From assembly GCA_003640385.1 (NCBI GenBank), contig RCAB01000003.1, positions 310,001 through 374,000 of the forward strand: 64,000 nucleotides of DNA, written 5' to 3'. The notes under the pieces are model-generated. The model saw only the letters and a list, made by a program, of their open reading frames with translations. It did not search any database and was not told where the DNA came from. The position numbers were made by a program, and so were the translations under genes. This stretch comes from Setaria digitata. Its lineage: Eukaryota; Nematoda; Chromadorea; Rhabditida; Setariidae. Below, one piece after another: positions 26,764 through 39,120 of this stretch (position 1 is its first letter; every line of letters begins with the position of its first letter).

Positions 26764-27100
26764 ACATAACTGAAAAGAAATGAAAATGAAAACTTGAAAG
26801 TTCACTGAAGTATTAAACAGAAGATGCTCTACCAGAATTTTATTTCACTAAAAAAACTGATCTGAATGGAGAATGTATTCATAGGTCGATCTAAAAGCTA
26901 AATAAGGATGATTATAGAGGTGAGACGACGAAAGTTCATCTGCAGCTGAGATCCATATTTTGGCAACTATAGAGTTTTATCAATGAAGAAATCCGTAGAT
27001 ATCTTTTTATCCTAACAGGTAAGGTTGTCAGTTTTATGATGAGCCAAAAGGATTTGTGTCAAGGTGCGGTTCTACATAATTATAAGTTACGTTCAAACAA

Positions 27101-27210
27101 CAGAACAGACTACTAAGCATTGGTGACCAACAATCAAATTACGGCAAGTTTAAGCTGGAAATCATCCCTACACTAATATTTCAATTGTCTCGAATTTATT
27201 TTCTGAAAAC
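27101..27210 (-). repeat. Inverted copy of plc-3 intron segment 22921-23029
   Basis: The reverse complement of this stretch matches 22921-23029 at roughly 90% by eye, including the shared blocks GATGATTTCCAGCTTA, ACTTGCCGTAATTT and GGTCACCAATGCTTA. Similarity stops at both ends. It is a dispersed repeat of unknown class with no open frame. Confidence 0.7.
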
Positions 27211-27701
27211 TTTACCTCATCAAAAGTAACCCTTGAATCAGTCGGAACACTTTCGTGTGTATCATGCCGCTGTCTGAAGGTGGTCGTCGCACCTTCGACA
27301 GCTACCGCGGAGGAACAGGGACGTTCGATGACGAAGTCTTTCATCAGACACGGCCTCGAATGTATCATTACGCACTTTTTTTATGTCGGAAAGGAGACCG
27401 CAGAATTATCGTGACAATCGAAATCTGTAGCAGTATTTGCGGCAGCTACGATCCATTTATGAGAAATCTTGTAAATTATTTTACATTCTCAAGAATTTTT
27501 CGATCCAATTTGAAAAATTCAGTTAGGGTGAACGATGATTAATTGTTGGTAATTTCACTCCATTGAATAAATGCATTTCTGAAGTTTGCTGTCTTCATGA
27601 AATGATGAATAAATTGAAAGATTTTATTTTTCTGATTTCTGAGCAGTGACACTTCAGTTCTGCTTTAGAATCTTTTGGTCCTTGAGAAAAAACAATTTTA
27701 T

Positions 27702-27755
27702 TTTTAAAACATTGTCCGATCAAACAGCCTAGTTTTATTGGACAATGCTTTAAAA
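27702..27755. repeat. 16-bp near-perfect hairpin
   Basis: TTTTAAAACATTGTCC at 27702-27717 pairs with 27740-27755, with one G:T-type mismatch and a 22-nt loop. It is intergenic and its function is unknown. Confidence 0.6.
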
Positions 27756-29981
27756 GCCAAATTTGTTACAATAAAACAAAAAAGTGCGAGGTTCAACCCC
27801 TAGCTTGCTTAATTCTTCGGATTTTATCATATCTCGTACAAATTTCATGAAATTTCTCAGCTTAATTTGCAAAATTGCTAACTCCTGTCCCACTTACTGG
27901 AAAATTTTCATGAATCACTAATCAAAAATTATTATAAATAATACGTCTTCCACCAGATAGATATCTGTCTGTACTGTTGCGCTTTTTCGATATCCTGTTT
28001 TTTTCTTTTCTTTTTTTTTGAATCGATCTCCGCTACTGATTTGAAATTTATCTATGAAAAAAAAAAAAAAAATTTTTCGGGCACGACAAACAATACAGCG
28101 TTGCTGCGCTGCTGTAAGATAAGATTCACTTCTGAGTACTCGTCTCTTCGTTGACTAGTTTCCTGCCCACTCCGAAAAACTATGATTTTAAATACAGAAT
28201 GAGTGAAGGTTTCTTTATATACAGAAAGTTCATATGTAGTAGCCGTTAACGATAACAGGTTTCATGTGGTAGGCAAATTCAGGTTGCATTTCGAAAACTT
28301 GATTTGAAGTTTCTGGAAAAGTCCTCTTTGCATCATCACCTAATCCAGATGAAATGATTTTCTTCTTTTCAAGAACTTTTGTACGAAGAAACAATTATTC
28401 CCAATCTCAGTTGAAAACAAAATCTCCAGAACTTTAATTTGCCTGATAGAGTTATCTCAAAAAAAAAAAAAAAGAAAAACAGAGAAGTTAAAAGTCCTCC
28501 GGAAATTAGGGGAACTACTTCCACATTTATGGCTGTGAATTTTTTCCATTTCTTCAAAGCTAACCTCATAGCTTCCTACTCAATATCATGCGATTCTTAA
28601 ATGACAACCCGGTGACAAGCCATTCATCAAAGATTCACTGAATGGCCTCCTCTATAAAAACGATTAGGAAAAGGTTCGCTCATCTAAAACTTTAAAAACC
28701 ACACCGAAGACTGACTTTCTTTACAGACTTACTCACCATTACAGATCTACGAAGCAGCAAACTTTGGATTGAAATATATCTCTGGTATCAATTGAAAACA
28801 ATCAGGAAAATCTGATTTACGCAGTCGAGTTTATCTGAATTTAACCTGATAATCAATTCCTAATATTTTCGTAGTTGAGAGTTCAGAAAAGATTTTAAAG
28901 TGTGTTTTTCTGCATCGCTTTAACTCTCTTCCTGAAAGATTGCACTGACAGAGCTCTTTAGACTTCTAAACTGTCCTCAATTAGCTTTCGTGTTAATGAA
29001 AAAATTTCTTCAAACAAGTTTTTTTTTTTCACAGGAACAGTGTACACATGATAGGAATTACACAAAACTAAACTGAAAAGTAGTATGATCAAAATCAGCT
29101 CACAGACCAGAAATGTTATAGCTTTTACTGGAACAAGAAGAACGAATAGCAAACTTATGATGCTTAAATCCCGTATTCAGTAGGTAGTGTAGGCAAAAGT
29201 TTCGGATGAAAAACCGTACCTATGAGAAACTTGAAGTTATAAGGTATACAGTCAGTGTTGAATGCCTATAAAAAATCCGAGATCAAAAACTTATTTAAGA
29301 AAAGCAATGTGAAGAATCTATGCTTGTTGTACTCAACTGAAAACCGAAAGAGAAATTCAATTTATAAGAAAAAGATGAAATCACATATTTAAAAAAAGAT
29401 AGACAGTGAAGCATGAGATTTGAGATGAACAGTTATTAAACGAATTTTAAATAAAACTTAAGGCAAGGGATAAAATTACCCTTTAAAACCAAATTTTGCT
29501 TAAAACTGCCATATTTAATCCAGCTAAAAAAAAAGAACAGAACAAGAATTAGGAAACCACAATGTCATAAAACGCGACATTTTGATATTTTAACTATATT
29601 ATATCAGGTGATTTTGAAAGGAAATAAAAAATAAGGAACGACTGCCTGCTCTTTTTGATTTAGGAATTTTGTTTAGAACATTCAGATGGCTAAATCACCA
29701 AATAAATTTTCACCAGTAAGATCAATTAATTTGTAGAAATCTACAGTTGATATTAGCTCATTCATTTCTGACACCTTAAAGACGTATGTTCAAAGAAAGT
29801 GCATATAAATGAAGGGCACGATTAGAAGTAAAGAGATCAGAATTAAAAAAACAATTTATATGAGGGAAGAAACACTGATTATTAACTAAGAAGGCTCAAA
29901 TTTCCAAGAGCATCTCGAAACTAATTCCATGAAAGTGATTGATGAGTTATCACGCAATCAGTTGCTTTGGTTCCAAGTACT

Positions 29982-32794
29982 TCAGCTCGTACAGAAAAAA
30001 ATGGATCCATCACCGCAAGCGACAACTAAATCATCGTCGTGATAATCGAACTAAAAATCAGTGCCATTGGTGATGCAAGGGTTTGCCGAAACAAGTGCAT
30101 TCTCTTCAAATCAACTTTTCATCAGTAACTCTTACCACTTTCCATTCCTGTTAGGTATTAGACACTAAAATTTACCCTGGATGGCTCTGCATCGAATGTT
30201 TCTGATTCGGCGAATAGTTTGGGGCGCAGACCGGGTGTAAAAACTTTGAAAAGACGATTCTTCGTAATGCACATTTGGCTACCAGCATTTAGTCGTACTT
30301 GCCGTAATCCCCCATTCCCAATTAAAACTTCCTATAATAAATCATTTTATTCCTTTCGATTCCTTACCTTACTTATCATTACATTTCCTTGTAAAAATCG
30401 ATTGGTTTACAAAACATACGCTAATAACTGTTAGATTGTTTGGGTCAATAGAAAGCATCTTGCCATCAGTAGTTCCACAGAGTAATTGGCCTTGTCGCAA
30501 TGACATAGTCTGCGCATAAGCACCTAGTTCTAACTCGTTTACAACTTCCCACATACGTTTGTCTACACATACCAATCGTCGATCTTCTCCACATGAATAG
30601 AGATAATTGCTACCTGGCTACAATAATTTTTAGAATTAGAACTTTACAGAAGCAAGTCATCTGTATAGAAAGTTAATAGAATCCAGAAATTACAGCACCT
30701 TTCGAAAAAAATATTTAGCATAAGAAGGACAAAAAGAAAAAATACGCGATAATAAAGGATTTAAAGTTGAGGAAATAGTTACCATCTGAACAAGATCAAA
30801 AACAGCACTCCGGTGGTACAGCATATCAGTAATTTTCTGCAATGAATTACGCACATCCATAACAACTACTCTTCGTCCAAATGTGGAACAAACAGCTGTT
30901 GTACCATCATTTATGACACATAACACCGCAGAGGCCAATTGAACATCACAAACCGACTGAAAGAGACAAACTGACAGCTGCACTGAAAGAAATGACAAAT
31001 GTCTTTGCCTCTCTTGTTCTAAAGACCAACATCACTTCTGTCCAAGATACGATTCCATTTGAAATTCTAACGAAGCTTATGTTTATTCAATAAACTTAAT
31101 TCGTTTCCAAGCTTTTAGTTTACTTTTCAATTCCATTATCTGCGTTTCGGTATACTTCCTACGAATTCCTACATAGTTTTTATGTAAGAAAAATAGAATT
31201 CGCCTATATTTTTCACTATCACATCAACCGTGGAACATAGCTGTTTGAATCAAATCATTACATTAACATGCCCATCAACGATTCGCCACTGTTTCACATA
31301 ACGATCCCACGCACACGAATAAAAAGTATCAGCATCTCCTCTGCAAACACTCCATATCCACCCCTACATAACATGTGAATTACAATAAACATTATAAAAG
31401 TTGATATCACAAATTATGTATATACATACATATATATAATTATTATATATATATATATTTATTTATTTATCATTCCCAAGAAAAAATAAAGTAATTTGCC
31501 GGTGAGCTAAGGTTGAGGAATCCCATCCACCAAGACATGCTAATGCAGAATACTATACAGAATTGTTAACAATTCATCATCAATATATTCATAGAGCTAT
31601 GCTCGATCCTCTTTAGAAAGCAGTTAAAAAATATTGTAACGAAATATGCCAACATTTTTGTATTGGAAGGTATGTTTCACAGAATAATTCGACTTTCCAA
31701 AAACAGAATTTTTGCACCGATTACATATTTTAATTCTTAAATTAATTTTTACCTGGTGAGCTTCAGAAAATTCACATAACTTCCAGCTCTCGATCTCTTT
31801 CCCGCTCTGAAAAATAATATTTTCAACCTTCCAAACAACATTAATAAAGCTTCGGCATACACCTTTTGATAATCAACGAACGAAATAAAAAAGTCTATAC
31901 TAATCTGTGATTCCAAATGTGGCAGCCTAGTCCGCAGCAGTCAACTAAAGACTATGTTTGAATGAACTATATAAAGTGTTATCAAGAATAAAATTGTAGA
32001 AACAACGAATAAGGAATATTACTAAAAAGGAAAACAAATAGAACTTGAACTTCAGTCTCGAAAATGATTTAAAATAAGAAAATATTAAATATAAATAAAA
32101 GGCACTAACAGCTATGGTATTTACATCCCAAATAATCAGCGCACGATCTCGAGAACCAGAGATGCATAACCGTTTATGCGCTGCCGATTTCATCAGTGCT
32201 ACAGCATCAACTGTTCCATCGTGTCCTACGGCACAGATAAAGTGTTTCAGTCTATAATAAAAAAGAAATTAAAGATCAAAGCTAAAAAAACTTCAGTAAT
32301 TCAAAGGAAAAAAACACAGATCAAAGCAGTAGAAAATAATAACAGAAAGATCACACTTCCCATCTTTCCATCTTTCTGTTTCTTCTTCTGTTTTAGCACA
32401 GCAGTGTGATAAAGACGATACCGAGCCATACAACTGATCAAATGGCAATTCAATTTCGAAATTTTTCTGCAAATATTTTGGAATAAAAATTTACAAAGTT
32501 AGCGTATGTGTCGAAATGGAACTGAAAACTCTTCGTTTCTTATCTACTTTAATAATCAATATTTCAGCAAATAAGAACTACTGTGCACTAGATGTTCTTT
32601 GAATATCATCAGCTTTTCACCTAAAAAAAAGGAAGAGAAATTACCTGCAATTTTCTTTCCCAGTAACACTTATCCGCGAGAATAGTTGCAAAAAACCGAC
32701 AAGTCAGACGAAGGTTCTGCCATAGGTCACGACTTGGAAGGTAGCTTAGGATAATCAAAATTAATTCACAGGGTAAGTCGACCATCCTTGACAT
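29982..32794 (-). CDS. F-box/WD-repeat protein (FBXW9-like)
   Basis: Likely substrate-binding subunit of an SCF (SKP1-CUL1-F-box) ubiquitin ligase. Nine exons join in phase to 354 aa: 32794-32645, 32466-32432, 32251-32110, 31806-31753, 31363-31268, 30956-30783, 30617-30429, 30331-30176 and 30050-29982. Residues 4-50 are a clear F-box (MVDLPCELILIILSYLPSRD, then CRFFATIL, W near 46). WD-type blades follow: GHDGTVDAV with SGSRDRALIIWD, then EAHQGWIWSVC with SCAWDRYVKQW. The later blades are more diverged (YSCGEDRRLVCVD, VVACGDGSIFFC). F-box plus WD order and length suggest FBXW9, which is larger in vertebrates. The naming is tentative, but the F-box/WD class is solid. It is transcribed in the same direction as, and 0.7 kb downstream of, the acetyltransferase gene. 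Confidence 0.87.
31417..31470. repeat. TA-rich microsatellite in an F-box/WD intron
   Basis: A (TA)n and (TTTA)n run between exons 31806-31753 and 31363-31268. Low complexity, no coding role. Confidence 0.85.
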
Positions 32795-32808
32795 TTTCCA
32801 TGTAATTC
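32795..32808 (-). promoter_or_regulatory. Candidate trans-splice acceptor with overlapping uORF
   Basis: GATTAGTTTAG ends at 32808, 13 nt before the F-box gene start. The first AUG after it (32801) is out of frame and would open a 10-residue reading frame that overlaps the true start. A spliced-leader junction this close to the start is typical of nematode genes. Leaky scanning or reinitiation would be needed if the junction is used. Confidence 0.35.
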
Positions 32809-33500
32809 TAAACTAATCAAGACAAAAAACCAATATTCAATATCACCGAAATTCCATAAATCAAATGAATTAGAGCAAACGACTGGATAAGCTTAAAGAC
32901 ATCAAATATATAAATGTGGCTTAGGAACAGATGATATCGATATTATCGGTAATTACATTAACGAGAATAATAAGGCAGGACAGTGCCACATTTAGCTTTC
33001 CATTTCAGAGAAACTTACTTATTTATTACAGCTTCCTTCTAACAGTATCTATTACAAAATCATTCCTACTGTGACGAATCAACTTTATTATCCGGATTTT
33101 GGCATCAAATTAATCATATGTCGATTTGATCAACTTCCAGATTACCTGCAAAAAAAAGAAACCTTGGAATTATCTTTGTAAATATAAAGACTTTCTTCTT
33201 GAAATTGCAAAAAAGTTACACATTAATGAATAAGTAATTTTTGTTCGAAACGGTTGGATCAATATTTTTACAAAACCCAAAAGAAGGAACGGAAAAGAAA
33301 CTTTTATTTATAACATAAAAGGACGTCGTAATAAACGTAGCAATGAGATCTCGAAACTTGGCAAAATGCACAAAAAAAGAGGACAAAAAAAGGAGCAAAG
33401 TGAATAATGTGGACTGCCAACAAAGACAGTTTAGCTTAAGAACAGTAAACAATTTCACTGAACAAGAGAAGTTAAGGTGAGCAGTTGTATAATTCAATAA
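32808..33500. other. Short gap between the acetyltransferase and F-box/WD genes
   Basis: A 0.7-kb AT-rich spacer between two minus-strand genes. No promoter motif or gene is visible. A frame at 33216-33497 (-) is low-complexity. The spacing is compatible with a nematode operon. Confidence 0.6.
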
Positions 33501-36500
33501 CTAATCGACATAAGTTCCCATTTTTTTGAACGCATCCTCGACATCAAATTCAGGTTCCCAAATAAGTTTTTCGTCGTGCACAACGCGACGGCGAAACATG
33601 CGTAATGGTGCAGCAAATGGTTTTTTCTGGAACAAAGAACTAGTTCGCTTATTCCTAAATAAACTTATTCCCTCATAAGTCTGATAAACATTTGAAAACA
33701 TCATAAGCACAAAATATGTGAATGTGGTACCTCAGTTCAGATTCATGCTACAGCAAATATAAACGTAAAATAAAACTCAGCAAATTTTTTACAGCTTGAA
33801 TACATGCATCAAACGAATTCAAAGAAGACTCTTTTCTCAAAAAAAAAAAACAGCTCATTTTTCAAAATGTGAACAATTAGTGTTGATGAGTGGATGGGGA
33901 CATAATAAGCAACTTACTTTATTAATCAAGTAGTTCCCATCACGATATTTTAGCATTTTATTTTCAAGCATAGTACTTATTATATCTGACGAATGTATAC
34001 CAGTTTCGTTGCTCATTTCTGCAAAGCTTATGTCCTTTAAATTTAGAATACCCAAGCATTTATTTCCAAAGACAAAATTACCTGAGAATTGCTAAATTGG
34101 TGAACAAAAATTACATAATAACTTTACTATATCCATTAATAAGGAACAGCGGAACAGTCCAAAATTGGTGCCTTTAATAGAGATGGTATTCATCGGTCGT
34201 CGCTTCCGAATGTACGATATTATCACAGCTTTCCAGTAACTACGATATGTGATTAAACCCATATCAGACAGTGGATGTTCAGGTCCACCGATTTTCCGCT
34301 CACGCAAAGAAAGTTTGTAACCTAAAATACACTTTTATGGAATAAATTTATGACTGTAAAGAAACCTTTAGTACTGAATACAATTTGTGAACAACTTACT
34401 GAGATCGATGAGTAATTTGCCGTATCCAGTTCGTTGTGATGACGGAAGAGTCAATAAGCAGCTCAAGTTGTTATTTTTGCTCGGATTTTTTTCCTTAAAT
34501 AAAATGCTTTAGAAAGAAATATGGTTCCTTGTCATAGAACATTGGAAATCAGTTGAAGCAATGATGAAAACATACCTTTGAAAAATATCCCAACAGCACA
34601 TAACCTTCCGCTGTATATTCTGTCAAAATGTAGAAGAGAAATGTTTCCACCTCATGATGAAGAGTTTTTGAAAACAGAAACAATTTAGAGAGCAAGCATA
34701 GCCTTCGACAATAAGCCTGAAGTAGCATCAAAATGTTAAGAGCTCACACCAATGAAAAACAATTAACACTGTATTATTCATAACTCTTTACACATTTGCG
34801 ACTGTTAAAATATTAAATCATATTACATAAGCTAAAGTACCTATAAAAAATTTTTAAACAAATTCTGTAAATATGGCATTATTTTACCAATATCATTTCT
34901 GAAAATTTTGTTATCTGCAAGATAATTTAGGGCTTCAAATATTTCCCATTAAGGCATTCCTCAAAATCATCAGCAATGAACTAACAATTTCGTCAATGCC
35001 GTCGATTTCCCAAAATGATAGCCTATCATCTCGATAAATTTCATTTCCCGGTGGATGCTGCCACTCACACTGAGCCTTCAATAAAAACCTTTCATCAGTT
35101 TATCATAACCAATAAATATTAGAAAAGGACACAAAATGTGGAATCTTATCCATACGGAAGTTATTCGCTGAAGTCAGTAATAAAGGGATTCAAAATGTTT
35201 AATGAATAAGCTTAAAAGAAATGAATGACATATACCGTATGCATTTCATACAGCGTAGAATCTTCAAGTGCTAAAAGACAGAATCGGCATAAGTAGATAC
35301 TGGATGATTGTACGATACGTTCTGGGTAAGGTGATGGATACATTGCCAGCAAACGTTCGGAACCGAACTGCACCCACTGTGTTTGAGGTGGTCTTTCTTC
35401 ATCAGCATCCAGATTTTCCGACGGTTGAGATGCCAAGAACTCTCTTTTAGCAACGGTATATCTGTATCGGTGAACAATACTCTAATGTGGATAAATTCGA
35501 AAATTCGAATTTTCCAAGGGGAAAAAAACTCAAAATAAGAATGACCAAAAGAAATAATCAAAAAATGCAGCCATTTGCTATAGATATTAATTAAAATTTC
35601 ATGCCATCTTTTAGAAGAAAAAAATAAAACTCATGTTAAGTTTCCCTGTAATTTTACACTGTATCAACTGAGTTATCAATACAGGTAAATTATACGGGAA
35701 AAGACAACGTACAAAGTGTAATCAAAGGTTGTTGAATTATCCTTCATAGTTCGCTGTTTCTCGGCTTCCGTCAACTGTTCGAAAGAACCTCGTTTTATGT
35801 CAGCAAAAACTTTAATGCCATCAACAATCTTAATATTCCTAGCTGATTCATTTTCCGAGTCACTGCGTCTCATTCTCTGGAAAAGCGAAATCCACATAAA
35901 ACCAACTTCCTTTTAGAAATAGATTTTTCTGATACTGTGGACAACTATCCGACGGAATCTGGTTCTAAGCACCCAAAATTTCAAATTGTTATAGTTTATT
36001 TCAAAAAAGAAAGAAAAACGACTTTCAGCTTAATTTAAAGCATCACTGAACGGGTGGCAACAATATTTGTAGAACAATGAGATATGCAAGGGGAAATGTA
36101 ACATTTCTATGAAGCATTATCTAAAAGCTCTGGAAAAGTGCACTGTTCTACATCTACAATAACGAATACGACGCGTTATTTCAAGAAAAAAATTATGCAC
36201 AAAAAAAGAGAAACAAAATAAAACAGACTTTTGTGTTTTTCGTAGTTATTTTTTTCTTTGATGAAAAATTCTCATTTCCAACTCGCCGTTTCACTTTCAT
36301 CCTTTCTTTTTGTCCTTTATCCTCTAAATACTGACGACAAAAACCTTTCAACTGATCATTTATCTAAAAATTCGAGAATATATGAAATATCACACGCTAC
36401 ACTCTGTTGAACTCCTTTTTTCTATTATAGAAAAAAATGTCAGCTGGAAAATGCCCACCGCGAACTGCTAAAATAAAATATTAAAAAGTAAGAGCTAATG

Positions 36501-39115
36501 ACATACAGCATCTCGTTCAGCCTGTAGCCTGGATTTCCATATGCAGTCTGTTGTGTAAACACTCCCTGGGTGGTAAGAATGTAACTTTTTCCCAGCTGAT
36601 CTATTTTCTTGCAGGAAACTTGCCGACGAAGAGGAGCTATCTGACAGTTCACTAAAAAATGCCAAAATTCCTAATATAAACCAAAAAAGAGTATCTCATT
36701 GCCTTTCATTCCTTGGTTATTAAAATCGACAACAATACTTTAGATTTGTCAATTCTTATTCCATGTTCTGTATGCAGTTACTGCTAGCTCCTCAATATCT
36801 GAACAGAATTTCTACTCCTATCCTTTTTATTCCAGAAATGACTTTGTTAGAATAAGCCACTGTGAATGGTAAATTAGAACTTGAAATAAGAAAAAATGAA
36901 ATTATCAGTTTTATTCTGCATAAAGGCACTTTGCTGGATATAGTATACACTTTTCCGTTTAATCGAGTTATAAACAGCAAGTTATTTCATAAAGTCCCGA
37001 ATTCCAGAAAACTTTACACAATTTTCATCAATTCAGATACTTTACGCAGGAAATATTCTTAGATTTTATAGATTGCTTTTGCAGTTTTTTGAACTACCCC
37101 AAAATTATTGATAAACAGACCTATTTTCCATATCTAAAAGATGTTTGCACTCTGGACAAAACCAGTTTGAAAGTGGATCTTTCGGATTCACCCATACTCC
37201 AGAACTTGGTCGACAAGTTCCGTGAAAAGCAACATCACACGTACAGCACTGTACATTTTCTGGCTTAAAATCATGAATATCATATAAAATTATTAGTTAA
37301 ATTATGATACATAATAAATGCACAGCTTATTGAAAGAAAATTAACAGTAAAATTGATACAAACAGCATTTTGGAAAACACTTTTCGCAAATAAATTTTGA
37401 AAGCAAAAAGAAAAGAAATTGAAAACTTAAAAATTCCTAGAAAATAATTTGCCCATAAAGCTACTACTAATATCCAATGTTTAAACTCATTATATCATCC
37501 AATTTAATATTAAAAGTTATCACTAAAAAATTGCAACTTCAACAGTAATCATGAAATATCTCAAGCAAGAATTTGAAATGTAACACTCACATCATATATG
37601 AACTCTTTGCATCCATTACAATATGTGCATGTTGGACAGAGCCATGTGTACAGTCTTTTTTCGGAAATTAAGCGTTTAGATTCTGGTGTATATCCCAAAC
37701 ATTCCAAATGATCTGAATAAAATAAACTGACTATACATTGATTATAAATTTAAAAAACTCATCCTTAGAAAATTATGGATTGCAAAAAGAACCTCAAAAC
37801 CGACATATTTATAATTAGGAAATAAGATTTACTTTGATTAAAAAAATACGTGTTTGGAAATTTTCAGAAAGGTAATGAACAATCTAGATCTAGTTTGCAA
37901 AATCAAAGAAGATCCATTTGTGAGAATCAGAGGCTGGGGAATTTGTTCGTCAAAAAATCCTCTACAGAACCATCCTATGAAGAAAAACAACAGAATTGCA
38001 CTAAGTATCATTTAATTGAATACAATTACATTGATTTCGACAAACAGAACATGTCATAAAATCACCAGCTCTTGTTTTACATAACCGACAGTGGTCTGCA
38101 TCCCGCGATCTGGAATAAATTAAAAACTATCATCCCGTCAAGTAGCAACCCTATAAAATCACAGCATACGAAATACAATTCATATTAGTCTGTTACATAT
38201 TTGAAATAATAATGAACCACATACTGCTTTTTATATAGCCCTCTGGTCTTGATTGGAGAATAAGTAGAGCAGGTGCTTTTCTGCTGCTTGTATTCTTTAA
38301 CTGCGGCGGAAACCTTCCGGTCCTTTCGTGAATTAAGCCGAGTTTTCTTTAACGTTGCAGCTCTAAACAATAAAAATTGACAGATTTCGAAGAATTTTTT
38401 TCTGATCGGTATCTCATATTACACGACAAACTAAAGATGCTAAAAAGCACTAATCAAGTGACACTGACTTGATCGATGCCAAAGATTAAAGTAGGCATAA
38501 GATGGTTAGCCATCATACTATCGGCTAAAGTTTAAAACAATTATATAATCATTAGTTTCCTTAACACGACTGTGCGTTGGATGCGTCATTCCCGACAGCA
38601 CGGATACTCTAATTCACACATGTGCGCCCTGTTCGGTAAAAAAAACTGAAATAGAATGACTAAACAGCTATATCATAATTCATCTTATCAAGTGACCCTA
38701 GTCATTTGTCCATGGAGTGTACCTTTTCAACGATAATGCGACTAAAACAACTCTGAAGTTAATCCAGTAAGTCGTAACACACATTTTTCAAAACAGTCGT
38801 TATGGTGTTTCCCACCACCTACTAGCTAAAATTTTTGATCGTAAACTTTTTAAACGTATTCGCTTAATTGTGCAAACTCATTCCTAATTTTTTTCAAAAA
38901 AGTGCTTTGTTTTCCAGCAGAATTTTTCGGGAAATCATCAAGGTGAATAGCATGTGAATTTAAATTAAATAAGTGCAATTTCCAAGTTACCTCTCCCGCC
39001 TATTTTTGTTGTTTTCGATAGTTCCTGGAGATGAAGTAGACCGAGCAGAAAACATAAGCCGATGCCTTCTTTTCGACGCTTTTGTTGCTTCCGACGTCGT
39101 TTTTCGTGTCTTCAT
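33501..39115 (-). CDS. MYST histone acetyltransferase with double PHD finger (KAT6/MOZ type)
   Basis: Nuclear lysine acetyltransferase. Exons: 39115-38991, 38362-38225, 38109-38030, 37712-37591, 37263-37121, 36651-36507, 36363-36229, 35876-35709, 35481-35236, 35075-34986, 34716-34576, 34493-34400, 34321-34173, 34034-33918 and 33626-33501, about 672 aa. A basic N-terminus precedes two linked PHD fingers ([22 protein letters not shown], then [18 protein letters not shown]; about residues 93-200). The MYST domain runs from about 390 to the end: YPSPYPERI, a C2HC finger (IYLCRFC, C418), FSK at the autoacetylated-lysine position, catalytic Cys in NLSC, the acetyl-CoA loop QRTGYGK, and the catalytic Glu in PEHPLSDMG. 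The double PHD plus MYST pairing marks the KAT6 group. It lacks the N-terminal H15 region and long acidic/Ser-rich tail of vertebrate KAT6. The joint between 34173 and 34034 is unresolved: no GT donor fits, and up to 15 extra residues may be present. Confidence 0.92.
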
Positions 39116-39120
39116 TCCTG
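39116..39120 (-). promoter_or_regulatory. Candidate trans-splice acceptor, 2 nt from the acetyltransferase start
   Basis: CTTCCTTGCAG ends at 39118 and leaves only GA before the start ATG at 39115. A very short 5' leader after a TTGCAG acceptor is a hallmark of spliced-leader addition in nematodes. No second intron donor with matching phase was seen upstream. Confidence 0.4.

Larger units (their letters stand above)
24381..29981. other. Intergenic region with repeats
   Basis: This is the 5' flank of plc-3 and the 3' flank of the F-box/WD gene. No spliced gene could be assembled. Notable contents are the TAA microsatellite (25477-25551), a locally GC-richer stretch around 26090-26400, the twin repeat at 26315 and 26687, the inverted repeat copy at 27101-27210, and a hairpin at 27702-27755. 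An open frame at 27255-27542 (+) has a protein-like first half (SEGGRRTFDSYRGGTGTFDD) but starts at a TTG and matches nothing I know. The GC-richer stretch could be a promoter for plc-3, but no motif proves it. Confidence 0.6.

Noticed and set aside
27785..27812. tRNA-like GCGAGGTTCAACCCC motif
   Set aside because: The T-arm does not close properly, and no acceptor, D-arm or anticodon stem could be fitted around it.
36440..36652. Open frame beginning [11 protein letters not shown] in the acetyltransferase
   Set aside because: The preceding PHD exon ends in phase 2, which selects the overlapping Ser-rich frame [12 protein letters not shown].
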